DNA of 64,000 nucleotides from Loigolactobacillus coryniformis subsp. coryniformis KCTC 3167 = DSM 20001 (GCF_002706425.1 NZ_CP017713.1:1984001-2048000), one strand, 5' to 3'; numbered from the stretch's first letter, positions 1 through 9,513 are shown. Translations and numbers: made by a program. Notes: generated by a model from the sequence alone, not told the origin.

Positions 1-73
1 TACCAAGCTGTTGACCACCTTCATCGGAGGATTTAAGCGGTTTACCGATGAAGAAACGTTTTAACTGCTGCAT
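1..73 (-). CDS. KimA-like APC-family permease, N-terminal fragment (runs off window)
   Basis: Only the first 24 codons are inside the window; the rest lies beyond position 1. The fragment starts at an ATG at 71-73 behind an AAGGAG ribosome site 11 bases upstream. It reads MQQLKRFFIGKPLKSSDEGG and continues. The R-F-x-I-G-K-P-L-K-S motif is the usual N-terminus of the YdaO/KimA group of APC permeases, which import potassium in Bacillus under c-di-AMP control. Family assignment rests on this short motif, so the substrate is an inference. It is preceded by a foldable leader at 91-159. Confidence 0.55.
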   Translation of the reverse strand, partial: MQQLKRFFIGKPLKSSDEGGQQLG

Positions 74-90
74 GATAAAATACTCCTTTT

Positions 91-159
91 CGTGAGTACG
101 CAAAAACACACCTGTTTTCCACGTTTACGCCTAGCTGTGCAACAACCAGACAGCTCACG
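91..159 (-). promoter_or_regulatory. Candidate structured 5' leader of the KimA-like gene
   Basis: On the minus strand the leader opens with CGTGAG and closes with CTCACG, which can pair. Inside are two further hairpins: AGCTGT/ACAGCT, and AAAACA-GGTG-TGTTTT. This is a three-way-junction-like layout ending just before the Shine-Dalgarno sequence. I do not see the conserved core of the known c-di-AMP (ydaO) riboswitch, so its identity is open. Confidence 0.35.
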
Positions 160-279
160 ACTCCAAATCATTTTATTTCTTTATTTAATTACGACAGAAG
201 TCATTTTACGCCATTTGCGCAGATGATTCTACCTAAATCTAAAATATGTCAAAAAAGTTGTTTTGTTTCTTAAATATGT

Positions 280-310
280 AAAAAAGAACGCCCAACTTAA
301 TGAGCGTCCC
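280..310 (-). terminator. Rho-independent terminator of groES-groEL
   Basis: On the minus strand an 8-bp stem (with two G-U pairs) formed by GGACGCUC and GGGCGUUC is followed by six U residues. It lies 20 bases after the groEL stop codon. Confidence 0.8.
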
Positions 311-330
311 TTAAAATCGATTCAATTGGC

Positions 331-1980
<1,650 letters not shown>

Positions 1981-2010
1981 TCACCTCATAAATTGATTTT
2001 TTTAGAGAGA

Positions 2011-2121
2011 GTGTTAAATCAGGTGTTAAAGTTTTGAGCATTTGGCTAGTTTGGCGAATTGACTGCACAGCAGGCAATTTGACAAACGTAGCAAAGCGGA
2101 AAAACTTGCCTGATTTCACAC
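2011..2121 (-). repeat. Inverted repeat in the groES-groEL spacer
   Basis: Arms of 13 bases (2011-2023 and 2109-2121) pair at 12 of 13 positions and enclose 85 bases. The enclosed RNA can form smaller hairpins such as CTGC-TGT-GCAG. It occupies most of the groES-groEL intercistronic region, so it would be part of the operon mRNA. Confidence 0.6.
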
Positions 2122-2152
2122 GTTTACGCTAATCTAGAACAATATCGCTAAA

Positions 2153-2437
2153 TTAGTCGACGATAGCAATTAGATCTTTTTCATGTAAAACAAGATAATC
2201 ATTGCCTTCGTAGCTGACGTTAGTCCCAGCATACTTATCAAACATAACTGTATCGTCAACTTTAACGGTTAATGGTTGAACGTCGCCATGATGATTAGCC
2301 ACTCCTGGGCCAGCGGCAACAACTTTACCAGTCGTTGGTTTTTCTTTAGCATTTGATGCTAAGACAATACCGCCAACGGTTTTTTCTTCTTCATCTGCAA
2401 CTGCTACAATGACACGATCGCCTAATGGTTTTAACAC
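2153..2437 (-). CDS. groS: 10 kDa co-chaperonin GroES
   Basis: Heptameric lid of the GroEL cage. The product of 94 residues begins [11 protein letters not shown] (read as Met at the start) and ends [11 protein letters not shown], both typical of GroES; the mobile loop lies around residues 15-33. I chose the GTG start at 2435-2437 because it sits 7 bases behind GGAGG and matches the family N-terminus; an upstream in-frame ATG would add ten foreign residues. First gene of the operon, directly behind a CIRCE element and a sigma-A promoter. Confidence 0.96.
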   Translation of the reverse strand: MLKPLGDRVIVAVADEEEKTVGGIVLASNAKEKPTTGKVVAAGPGVANHHGDVQPLTVKVDDTVMFDKYAGTNVSYEGNDYLVLHEKDLIAIVD

Positions 2438-2470
2438 GTGTAATCCCTCCGTTTTACATTTAATCAATTT

Positions 2471-2497
2471 TTAGCACTCTTAGCAGTTAAGTGCTAA
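2471..2497. promoter_or_regulatory. CIRCE operator (HrcA binding site)
   Basis: TTAGCACTC, nine bases, then AAGTGCTAA; one mismatch to the TTAGCACTC-N9-GAGTGCTAA consensus. It lies between the promoter and the groES ribosome site, the normal position for HrcA repression. No hrcA gene is in the window. Confidence 0.93.
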
Positions 2498-2508
2498 TCA
2501 CAATATTC

Positions 2509-2536
2509 ATAATACCATGTTCGTTTGGGAATGCAA
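2509..2536 (-). promoter_or_regulatory. Sigma-A promoter of groES-groEL
   Basis: Minus-strand -35 TTGCAT (2531-2536), 16-base spacer, -10 TATTAT (2509-2514), placed immediately upstream of CIRCE. Confidence 0.75.
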
Positions 2537-2571
2537 GTTTTATGTTCAAAAAATACTGACGGCTTTTCTTT

Positions 2572-2588
2572 TAGCGTAAAAAACGCTA
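2572..2588. repeat. Perfect palindrome upstream of the CPBP gene
   Basis: TAGCGT-AAAAA-ACGCTA lies 38 bases upstream of the CPBP start and about 35 bases beyond the groES -35 box. It could be an operator or a short hairpin in the 5' untranslated region. There is no U-tract to make it a terminator. Confidence 0.4.
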
Positions 2589-2625
2589 CTCTAATAACAA
2601 GTTGATTTTTATAAAGGAGCCCGCT

Positions 2626-3261
2626 ATGTCACTTAAGAAAAACGTTGTTACAACACTGATTACTTACTTGATCATCTACCTACTACCGACTGTTCTAAAT
2701 TTATTTTTACATTTAGGCAGCCATATTTATTTGATTCAAACGATCGATTACATTATTGGTGCGATTTTACTCAGTTACTACTATTGGCGCACCAAGGAAC
2801 GTCCCCTGATCGAGACAAAGGCCGACAAAGGCTATCAAATTCTTTGGTGGGGAGTGCTAGGTTTCATTGCCGCTTTAGCTGCACAGATCCTAGCTAATTA
2901 TATTGACACTTTTTTGTTTCATTCTGTACCCAACTCAGCAAACACAACAACGATCTTAACGATCATCAAAAGCTATCCGGTTTATCTTTTGGCGACGATC
3001 ATTGCCGCACCGATCATGGAAGAGCTGGTTTTTCGCCGGACGATCTTCGGTTCACTCGTCCCCTTCACAGGTAAAGTTGGTGCTGCCCTGATCGCCAGTG
3101 TCATGTTTGCCATGGCACACAACGATGGTCACTTGCTGGTTTACACCGCAATTGGCTTGGTCTTCTGCTACCTTTACCAAAAAACTGGCCGGATTCAGAC
3201 TTCGATCATCAGCCACATGTTAATGAATGCGGTGGTGATTGGCATTAGTCTATGGCGCTAA
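2626..3261 (+). CDS. CPBP-family intramembrane metalloprotease
   Basis: Multi-pass membrane protein of 211 residues of the CPBP (CAAX protease / bacteriocin-processing) family. The three family motifs are present: EELVFRR near residue 132, FAMAHN near 162 and a SHMLMN motif near the C-terminus, which supply the catalytic Glu and the metal-binding His residues. In lactobacilli such proteins are often bacteriocin immunity or membrane-protein processing factors, but no bacteriocin gene is seen here. The ATG at 2626 has AAGGAG seven bases upstream. Monocistronic, divergent from groES, closed by a strong terminator. Confidence 0.85.
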   Translation: MSLKKNVVTTLITYLIIYLLPTVLNLFLHLGSHIYLIQTIDYIIGAILLSYYYWRTKERPLIETKADKGYQILWWGVLGFIAALAAQILANYIDTFLFHSVPNSANTTTILTIIKSYPVYLLATIIAAPIMEELVFRRTIFGSLVPFTGKVGAALIASVMFAMAHNDGHLLVYTAIGLVFCYLYQKTGRIQTSIISHMLMNAVVIGISLWR

Positions 3262-3282
3262 ACTTAAAACAGCCTTAATTCC

Positions 3283-3322
3283 AAGTGCTTGAAAGTCAAA
3301 ATAGCTTTCAAGCACTTTTTTT
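3283..3322 (+). terminator. Terminator after the CPBP gene
   Basis: A perfect 13-bp stem AAGTGCTTGAAAG / CTTTCAAGCACTT with a 9-base loop, followed by a run of T. Confidence 0.9.
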
Positions 3323-3346
3323 ATGGTTCGAATGCTTTTTTACAAC

Positions 3347-4222
3347 TTGAATTGTCAAATTAAGTGCAATTTTTGATTATGATAGATCTCATATGGTGTT
3401 TTCCAGTTTAAACATTTTCGTGGCCTTTTATTCAGCCGATCAACGAATTCTAAAATGACGGTATCCGAAATTGGATCCACTGGCTGAGTTTTTCTTAGCT
3501 GCTTTATGCATTATTAAGTATCTTGAACAACGGTCAACCATTGTGACCACACAAGATCTGCCAGTTTTGCCAGCTACAGTATCCAGCTCCCAGTGGCCAA
3601 TCTGAGTCCGCTTATTGGCAGACTCAGGTCGTTCTTGGAGTGTATGCGATATAGGAATCTTCCCGCGACGTTCCTCATAACCTTTTTTATGGCGCGATTT
3701 ACCATGATGTCTAAGCTTTCTGATCACCCCTCTGGCACCTCGTGATGAAAGCTTCTGATCAAATAAACCGGAGTAGATGCCACGATAAATCGTGGTGTAG
3801 CTGATCTGAAATGATGAGGTCTCTAATTTTAAGCGTGCGGCAATTTCTTCTGGTGACCATTGTAGATCCAAGAATAAATGCCGGATTAATTGAAGCAATT
3901 GGTGATCAGAAAGTAACGACCGGCGCCCACAATGAGATTTTTGAGCCTCGTAGCGCTCTTGAGCAACAGAAGGTGAATATGCCGATCTATTTCGCGATAA
4001 CTCACGGCTAACTGTCGACGTTGCTCGACCAATTGTTTGGGCAATTGAAGTCAGTGAAGCCTGATTATTATGCATCAGGAATATCGTTTCGCGTTCACTC
4101 ATGGTAAGATGTTTGTATGGGCTCATGATTATGTGCTCCCTTCGATGGTTGTCTTCGCAAACACCATTTTACAGGGATTCATATCATGAGTCTCTTTTGT
4201 TGCACTTAAAGTATAAATTCAA
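3347..4222 (-). mobile_element. IS30-family element, internally deleted
   Basis: Related terminal inverted repeats (3347-3369 and 4200-4222) both read TTGAATT at the outside and TTAAGTGCAA at the inside, with a variable middle. The element is about 876 bp, shorter than a normal IS30 element of just over 1 kb, because the catalytic middle of the transposase is missing. Confidence 0.75.
3355..4126 (-). pseudogene. IS30-family transposase, deleted and frameshifted
   Basis: The N-terminal 217 or so residues are intact: HTH region (MSERETIFLMHN), then the first catalytic Asp in HWELDTVAGK. After MHKAAKKNSA the frame is lost. The final 38 or so codons (VILEFVDRLNKRP, ending KLHLI) continue in another frame to a stop at 3355-3357. 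Roughly 100 residues, including the second Asp and the Glu of the DDE triad, are deleted. The element cannot encode its own transposase. Confidence 0.85.
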
Positions 4223-4225
4223 GAA

Positions 4226-4299
4226 ATAAAAAAGCCCTCAAAAATCATAAAATAAGTCGCAGCCAAAAGACACGAGATAAGTTTATGATTCTGAGAACT
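4226..4299 (-). terminator. Original terminator of pgi, displaced by prophage integration
   Basis: On the minus strand a long stem of about 18 bp (4282-4299 with 4233-4251, including G-U pairs) is followed by a T-rich run. It lies directly downstream of the displaced 78-bp pgi tail at 4331-4408. It therefore probably terminated pgi before the phage integrated. Confidence 0.65.
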
Positions 4300-4330
4300 T
4301 TTTATTTAGTCTAAAAAGACAGTATACGCT

Positions 4331-4408
4331 ATATTAAAGGCGTTCGTTCAATTCTTTACCAAGTTCTTCAAAGCCAGGTTTGCCTAGCAATGCGAACATG
4401 TTCTTCTT
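4331..4408. repeat. Prophage attachment site, left (displaced pgi 3' end)
   Basis: A perfect 78-base copy of 24530-24607. It contains the last 24-25 codons and the stop codon of pgi without the rest of the gene. It marks the left junction of a prophage of about 20.2 kb. Confidence 0.93.
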
Positions 4409-4518
4409 GTTATCTAAGTAATTTTATTACTTTTCAAGCATCTTCAGATATTTCAAAAAGCCTTTGCTACGCGTTTTTAATCATTTCATCTATTTCATGC
4501 TAAAATTTATTTACTGAT

Positions 4519-4541
4519 TTATCGTATACTTTGTCGTATAC
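4519..4541 (+). promoter_or_regulatory. Candidate integrase arm-type sites, left
   Basis: Two tandem copies of TCGTATAC with an intervening TTTG. The same tandem unit, in the same orientation, occurs near the right att site at 24453-24473. The position 110 bases inside the left att core fits arm-type binding sites for the N-terminal domain of a tyrosine integrase. Confidence 0.5.
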
Positions 4542-4742
4542 CCTAATTTCATGTTAGATCAGTAATTTTTTCAAAAACCTACTATATTAATAAGCCAGAG
4601 ATTGTCCAGAATAAATCCAGTTAGCATTTGTAATTCCATTACGACTGGCAAGCGCAACGGTCAATCTAAAAAATATTTGGAACTTGGAACAACGCACTAA
4701 AAGCGGCCAATTTAAAAATAAATAAAATTATTTTTTTGCAAT

Positions 4743-4774
4743 AAAAAAAAGACCTACCCCGCAAGGGATAGGCC
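4743..4774 (-). terminator. Terminator at the end of the phage late operon
   Basis: A 10-bp stem GGCCTATCCC-TTGC-GGGGTAGGTC (one G-U pair) followed by eight T on the minus strand, 28 bases after the last fibre gene. The 330 bases between 4409 and 4742 hold the arm-type sites but no gene that I can recognise. Confidence 0.88.
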
Positions 4775-4801
4775 AATTTGTTTAATCGATAGCATTTAAT
4801 T

Positions 4802-5395
4802 TTAATTAGTAGGCTCAGTGTAAATTAGCTGACCGGCGGCATTAATCGCAAAGGTACCAACTTTGGCATCTTTACCAGCAGCCCCCGTTGCACCCGTATC
4901 ACCTTTGTCACCTTTAATTCCTTGTGGGCCAATAGCTCCGGTATCACCTTTAACACCTTGAGGACCAGTCGGACCAGTAGCACCGGTCGCACCTGTGTCA
5001 CCTTTAGGTCCTTGAATACCTTGTGGACCTTGATCACCCTTAATACCTTGAGCACCTGATAGATCATCAAGATAGACGTATTTCGAGCCGTCCCACGTAT
5101 ACATTTTAGAATTATCCACGTCATTAGTATTTGTGGTGGCAATCAAAACAAAGTCGCCATCATCTAGCCCAGCACCATTTGACGATGTCATTTGAGCAAC
5201 GCTGCCATAAGTCTTTTTGATCTCAAAATTCTTGCCAGTAGGGCCTTGGACGCCCTGAATACCTTGATCACCCTTAGCCCCGTCTTTGCCTTTCAGCGAA
5301 GCTAACCATTGGACTTGAGTACCACTAAAACCATTAACGACTGCGACCTCATAAGCTGATTGACCAGTAACACGTCCTAAATTAATATCTGTCAT
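4802..5395 (-). CDS. Collagen-like phage fibre protein
   Basis: A 197-residue protein with an N-terminal region (MTDINLGRVTGQSAYEVAV), a short GXY run, a globular insert (about 55-110) and a longer Gly-X-Y run (about 115-175) of the collagen type used as trimeric spacers in phage tail fibres. The C-terminal end reads TFAINAAGQLIYTEPT. A closely similar end closes the preceding gene product (FRIDDTGDLIYSTST). It is the last gene of the late operon and lies downstream of the endolysin, an unusual place for a fibre gene. GGAGTGAT precedes the ATG. Confidence 0.75.
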   Translation of the reverse strand: MTDINLGRVTGQSAYEVAVVNGFSGTQVQWLASLKGKDGAKGDQGIQGVQGPTGKNFEIKKTYGSVAQMTSSNGAGLDDGDFVLIATTNTNDVDNSKMYTWDGSKYVYLDDLSGAQGIKGDQGPQGIQGPKGDTGATGATGPTGPQGVKGDTGAIGPQGIKGDKGDTGATGAAGKDAKVGTFAINAAGQLIYTEPTN

Positions 5396-5399
5396 ATTA

Positions 5400-5876
5400 T
5401 CACTCCGTTTCTTTTGTGCTGGTGCTGTAAATCAAATCACCAGTATCATCAATTCTAAAATTTCCTGCTACGCCATTACTTGCTGCTTTATCTGCGATTT
5501 TTTGCATTTGCTGATAAAGATCAGTTAAACTGATTACTTTGACCATGTTGCCTTCAACGCCATTTAAAGCATAACCAACATAAAAGTAGAGATAACCAGC
5601 CGAGGGGTAAATCGCCCGCGCCGCACCGTTGACTAACCAAACCTCTAGTCGATAGCGTCCGGCTGGTAGTTCTGCTGCAGGTGTGATGATTATGCGGTTA
5701 TCGGCTAGCTCATACTTAAGCTGCTTAACATCACCATCATCGTTAGCTGCAATGACCGATAAATCACCAACTAGTCCAGTTGGTAAACCGTCATCAAATA
5801 ATGTGAGCGTCATAGTGCTGGTATCAGTCTCCTTGCTTGAGTAATCAGTCACTTTTAACTCTCGCAAATCAAACAC
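5400..5876 (-). CDS. Phage baseplate-type protein with BppU-like N-terminal domain
   Basis: A 158-residue product resembling the N-terminal immunoglobulin-like domain of BppU-type baseplate proteins: it begins with a D-L-R-E-L-K-V-T strand and has a TLTLFDDGLPTGLVG segment, typical of proteins that anchor receptor-binding modules. A short helix (about 118-135) precedes a C-terminal motif shared with the next gene. The start is uncertain: the GTG at 5876 overlaps the GGGGG ribosome site, whereas a TTG three codons later has better spacing. It sits 3 bases after the endolysin stop codon. Confidence 0.6.
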   Translation of the reverse strand: MFDLRELKVTDYSSKETDTSTMTLTLFDDGLPTGLVGDLSVIAANDDGDVKQLKYELADNRIIITPAAELPAGRYRLEVWLVNGAARAIYPSAGYLYFYVGYALNGVEGNMVKVISLTDLYQQMQKIADKAASNGVAGNFRIDDTGDLIYSTSTKETE

Positions 5877-5879
5877 CCC

Positions 5880-7346
5880 CTAGTAGGCCAGTGTCTGACC
5901 CGTATAGATCAAATTAGTGTTGCCAATGCCATTTTTAGCCGCTAACGATGCTACCGTGGTGCCTAGACTAGCGGCAACACCGCCTAAGGTGTCACCATAT
6001 TTGACCGTATAACTCCGACTAGTAGCAGTCGCCCCGCCACTAAATTTAAGCTGCTGACCAGTATAGATCATGTTGTAATTCGTGATACCATTATAGGCTG
6101 CCAGAGTTGCTGTGGTTAGACCGTGAGCGGCGGCAATCGCTGATAAGGTATCGCCACTTTTAACTGTATAGTAACTAGTAACACTAGCTGCTGTAGCATT
6201 GCCTTTAACTGTCAGCTTTTGACCGATATAAATATAATCAGCGTTGCTGATACCATTTAGGCTAGCTAAGGCGGATACGCTAGTACCATACTTTGCCGCG
6301 ATGCCACTGAGCGTGTCACCAGATTGCACAGTATAGGTTGAGCCACTGCTTGTAGCAATCGTACCAGTAACGGATAAGATTTCCGCGTTGCTGCGATCAA
6401 GCCAGCTATTAATGCCGGATAACAGTAACTTAGTGCCACTAACCTGAGCAACCGTATAGTTTTGCCCCTTTACCCAAGACGGGATACTTTCACCGGTCGC
6501 CCAGCGATTGGCACCAAAGTTGACCTTAACGGTGTTGCCGACCTTAATGGCTGACTTCTTGGTGTTATTAGCAGCTTGACCTGCGGCAATCGCTGGCGTA
6601 GTTGTAACCGGCTTGACCTTTTCACCGCCAGCCTTGCTAGTACCGGTGCCAGTATAACCAGCATCAGTAATCCCCGTTAAATCAATGTTATAATCCAAGC
6701 CACCAGGTAGGCCGGTCGAAGTAAACTGAAATACCCCAATATTGTTCCAACTTGGGAAAAAGTTATAATTTGGCTCCGTTCGGACAGAATAGTCAGGATA
6801 TTCACCTAGCCACAGTTGGTAGGCGTTTGAGATAAATGTCAGATTAATATGTGACGTCAAGAATGCCTTGTAACCATAAAGCATAGGCGTATAGCCAGCC
6901 TGCTTAACGCGATTCAGCGCATACATAACCGAATCCGTATCAGGATAACCAGACTCCACATCAAGCGCGACAATCGATCCTTTAGGCGTTTGAATCCGTG
7001 GCAAATAATAATTAAGCATAGCATCGGCTTGAGCGCGACCGCTAAACTGAGCGTAAATATAGGTTTGTGCCCGCTTGCCCTCGGCAATCGCGTACTGTAC
7101 TTGTGAATTATATGTTGCCTGGTCAACAAAGGAACCATTGTAATAACCGCCGATTTGCGCGAAGGCGAACTTATCATTACCGGAGACAAACCGTCCTTGA
7201 TTTCCTTGATATTTTGACCAATCTGGACCTTTATCGCCAACTGCGGCCCGTGCTGCTGGTTTACTTAAGATTACTGGCGACACTAAAAGAGCCGCCGCTA
7301 ATGCGACAGCTCCAAATTTAACTTTATTTTGTGACACTTGAATCAC
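5880..7346 (-). CDS. Secreted endolysin: GH25 muramidase with three LysM repeats
   Basis: Degrades peptidoglycan to release phage. The 488 residues comprise a signal-peptide-like N-terminus (lysine-rich start, hydrophobic 12-28, AXA-type site near 35), a GH25 lysozyme domain (about 40-235), an SH3-like wall-binding domain (about 265-325) and three LysM repeats (about 340-385, 392-438, 446-488). The GH25 domain opens with DWSKYQG, has the ALDVES catalytic acid motif and ends with QFTSTG. The signal peptide suggests export by the host Sec system, as shown for Lys44 of Oenococcus phage fOg44, so the holin would trigger rather than transport it. It overlaps the holin gene by 23 bases. Confidence 0.93.
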   Translation of the reverse strand: MIQVSQNKVKFGAVALAAALLVSPVILSKPAARAAVGDKGPDWSKYQGNQGRFVSGNDKFAFAQIGGYYNGSFVDQATYNSQVQYAIAEGKRAQTYIYAQFSGRAQADAMLNYYLPRIQTPKGSIVALDVESGYPDTDSVMYALNRVKQAGYTPMLYGYKAFLTSHINLTFISNAYQLWLGEYPDYSVRTEPNYNFFPSWNNIGVFQFTSTGLPGGLDYNIDLTGITDAGYTGTGTSKAGGEKVKPVTTTPAIAAGQAANNTKKSAIKVGNTVKVNFGANRWATGESIPSWVKGQNYTVAQVSGTKLLLSGINSWLDRSNAEILSVTGTIATSSGSTYTVQSGDTLSGIAAKYGTSVSALASLNGISNADYIYIGQKLTVKGNATAASVTSYYTVKSGDTLSAIAAAHGLTTATLAAYNGITNYNMIYTGQQLKFSGGATATSRSYTVKYGDTLGGVAASLGTTVASLAAKNGIGNTNLIYTGQTLAY

Positions 7347-7842
7347 TCCCTACTGCTGGGATATCAATAGCAATTGTTCCAGCTGAATTGACCGCGCTGC
7401 CAGTACTCACGGGTGCTGGTGCCGCACTAGTTGCAGAAGCCGCTTGACTAGCTGCAGTGTTAGAACCACCTTGCAGAATGCCGACTAAGGTCTTAAGCCC
7501 ATCAACCTCTTTTTTTAATGCTGCATTTTCATCCACTACGGTCCGTTTTGCGGTACTAGTGGCTTGCACGGCCGAAGCCGCTCCACTAACTCCGTCAAAC
7601 AGACCACTAGTCGCACCACCAGTTAACGCGCCAGCTAAGGCAGCACTAGCATAATTACTGTCGTGAGTAACAAGCACTGCAACTAAACCGCCTAGCACAC
7701 CAATGATAATACTAGCCCATGGTAGCACCCAGCTAGGCAGCTTGGTCATTTTCTTTAACGCTTGTGTGGCCAGCCCTGAAACAGCGGCGATTACCGCTAA
7801 CTCGGCAGCCGTTGCTAAATTCAAATTAGTAATAGTATCCAT
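7324..7842 (-). CDS. Phage holin
   Basis: A 172-residue membrane protein with two N-terminal hydrophobic segments (about 10-28 and 40-62), a glycine/alanine-rich stretch with possible membrane character, a short coiled coil around 100-118 and a long Ala/Ser/Thr-rich tail. Position just before, and overlapping, the endolysin gene supports a holin. The architecture fits the Hol44-like (superfamily V) group that accompanies secreted endolysins, though that sub-family call is tentative. The ATG at 7840-7842 follows GGAGG by eight bases. Confidence 0.72.
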   Translation of the reverse strand: MDTITNLNLATAAELAVIAAVSGLATQALKKMTKLPSWVLPWASIIIGVLGGLVAVLVTHDSNYASAALAGALTGGATSGLFDGVSGAASAVQATSTAKRTVVDENAALKKEVDGLKTLVGILQGGSNTAASQAASATSAAPAPVSTGSAVNSAGTIAIDIPAVGSDSSVTK

Positions 7843-7846
7843 TACT

Positions 7847-8209
7847 TTAACCTCCAATTAATCCATGCGCCTTCAACTTCTTATTTTCAGCGCCTAATCT
7901 AGCATTTTCAGCCTTATAAAACTCATTGCTCTTTTTGAGATGATTGTTTTCTTTTGTCAATAAGGCTAATTGCTGATTCAGTTCAAGTTCCATCTGGTCT
8001 TTTTGCCGTTGCAATTTATTAAAAGATCCCTGTAAATCCTCATATTGTTCGCGTACTGTCCTAATAACGAATTGCTGCATCTCGTCCTGTTCACGTTTGG
8101 CGTCAGAATGGTCTTGTCGGTGAGCATGTGCGATTGCACCAATGGCGCTTAATAATCCAGCGGCGGCACCTAACAACACTATAAAATTCTTCGCAATCCA
8201 TTCAGTCAT
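7847..8209 (-). CDS. Membrane-anchored coiled-coil protein of the lysis region
   Basis: A 120-residue product with one N-terminal transmembrane helix (about 6-28) followed by a long, charged, Gln/Glu/Lys-rich coiled coil reaching nearly to the C-terminus (AENARLGAENKKL). Single-helix plus coiled-coil proteins next to holins include XhlA-type haemolysins and antiholins, so a holin partner is plausible; no catalytic motif is visible. The ATG at 8207-8209 overlaps the end of the upstream gene by eight bases, which implies translational coupling. Confidence 0.55.
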   Translation of the reverse strand: MTEWIAKNFIVLLGAAAGLLSAIGAIAHAHRQDHSDAKREQDEMQQFVIRTVREQYEDLQGSFNKLQRQKDQMELELNQQLALLTKENNHLKKSNEFYKAENARLGAENKKLKAHGLIGG

Positions 8210-8621
8210 GTCGCCGATCACCTCGCATTGCCGTACCAATAAGCAAGACAAATGCTAGGCCCATTGACACCCATGTTAAATTAAACCGTTGATCTAATAA
8301 TCCTCGCCAAGCAAAGGCAAATGCCATTGCTCCGTAAAGTGGTGCCGCTAGAACAACACCAATATCTCGCCACTTTCTGAGACCTAGAAAAACGCCCAAT
8401 AGGAGAAAGAAACCTGCTAAAACCAATAAGCTTGCAAACCACCAATCGTCTACAAAATCAGCACCTAAATGCTCAAAACGTGGTAGTGGCGGCGGTGGTG
8501 TGATCTGCGGTTCATCCAAGTAATTAAGGTGCAAGAAAACGTAAATACCACCAATTAATGTAAATACACCGTAGGCAAAGTGAAAATACTCTTTACTGAG
8601 TCGCTGCTTAAATAGTTGCAT
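8202..8621 (-). CDS. Four-helix phage membrane protein, function unknown
   Basis: A 139-residue hydrophobic protein with about four predicted membrane segments (13-31, 60-82, 88-108, 115-132) and a short proline-rich loop (PPPPLP). It lies between the Ntn-hydrolase gene and the coiled-coil/holin genes and overlaps the next gene. I do not recognise a family. A role in lysis or superinfection control is only suggested by position. Confidence 0.5.
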   Translation of the reverse strand: MQLFKQRLSKEYFHFAYGVFTLIGGIYVFLHLNYLDEPQITPPPPLPRFEHLGADFVDDWWFASLLVLAGFFLLLGVFLGLRKWRDIGVVLAAPLYGAMAFAFAWRGLLDQRFNLTWVSMGLAFVLLIGTAMRGDRRHD

Positions 8622-8674
8622 TCACCCACCTTCTTTCTGTTTTACACAAAATAAAAACGCCTAAGCTGTAGGCG

Positions 8675-9298
8675 TCATTCTAGTTTTGTTATTCTATTCT
8701 TGGTAATTTGATATATTTGTGGAAGTCCACCAACCCCAGCTATAGGTTCAATATACTGATTTGCCTTGACTGTTGTTTCAATCTGAAATTTGACAATCTC
8801 GGTCGCTTTTTTTAATGAGCAATTTTCTTGAATAACACTCTCAGCATCCGGTCTATCATAATTAAATAGTCGCAGAATCGAATCCGACTGTCCCCAGAAG
8901 AAATTGCTACCAAACGCGGTATTAATTTTAAAATCCTGTCCAGTAACTGAAACAATACACGGATGACCATTCAAAAATTTCACGATTGCAAATTCGTTGT
9001 TCGCTATATTTGTTTGCGCGATTGATGAAATCAGCTCAACCGCAATTTCATCTGGTGCAATATCATCCATTCTTGCATCCAAGTTAGCAAAGAATTTATT
9101 AATTTGGCTCTTAGAATCAAGTGGATTCACCAAAAAATTACCGGTTGTAGCAATAACTGCTTTAGCATGTTTAAGCAAAAAAACCTTTTGTGCTGTGTCG
9201 CTTACGATTATTCTTTGACCATAGTCATCATTAACTAGCCGAGAATCAGAGCCAATAATAACACCATCGTGAACAATTGCCGATGCAATAATTGTCAT
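8675..9298 (-). CDS. Proteasome/HslV-fold Ntn hydrolase encoded in the prophage
   Basis: A 207-residue protein with the hallmarks of a 20S-proteasome beta-type / HslV N-terminal nucleophile fold. After Met removal it starts T1-I-I-A-S; the GSDSR motif places Asp exactly at position 17, and a Lys in DTAQKVF lies at 37, near the canonical Lys33. ATTGNF and FGSN resemble the Gly47 loop and the GSG loop. The start at 9296-9298 is chosen because GAGGTGAT precedes it and it exposes Thr1. It lies between tail-module small genes and the lysis cassette. Known relatives are self-compartmentalising proteases, but no ATPase partner is present, so the substrate is unknown. Confidence 0.72.
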   Translation of the reverse strand: MTIIASAIVHDGVIIGSDSRLVNDDYGQRIIVSDTAQKVFLLKHAKAVIATTGNFLVNPLDSKSQINKFFANLDARMDDIAPDEIAVELISSIAQTNIANNEFAIVKFLNGHPCIVSVTGQDFKINTAFGSNFFWGQSDSILRLFNYDRPDAESVIQENCSLKKATEIVKFQIETTVKANQYIEPIAGVGGLPQIYQITKNRITKLE

Positions 9299-9331
9299 TA
9301 ATATCACCTCGGCTAAATTATCCCACAAATA

Positions 9332-9511
9332 TCATTTATTACCATATGCCAAAATATGAGTAACCTCATTTTTACCAGGCTCAATTCCTTGCATGCCAAC
9401 AGATTGTAGTCCATTGTCATTCTTAAAATCATCAACTAAGTTAGTTATCTGCTTCGCCTGGTCCGCAGTTAGGTTAGTAAACGAAATTTCATAATTAATT
9501 TGTTTACTCAT
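9332..9511 (-). CDS. Small phage protein, 59 residues
   Basis: A short ORF starting MSKQINYEISFTNLTADQAK and ending HILAYGNK, behind a GGAAGG ribosome site, with its ATG overlapping the stop region of the XkdX-like gene. The lack of gaps to its neighbours and the ribosome site support coding. No family recognised; the alternation of strand- and helix-like segments suggests a small alpha/beta domain. Confidence 0.6.
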   Translation of the reverse strand: MSKQINYEISFTNLTADQAKQITNLVDDFKNDNGLQSVGMQGIEPGKNEVTHILAYGNK

Positions 9512-9513
9512 AA

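Noticed and set aside
4841-5060. Short GXY-type DNA repeats considered as a CRISPR or VNTR array
   Set aside because: The repetition follows codons for collagen triplets within a single frame, with no spacers of fixed length.
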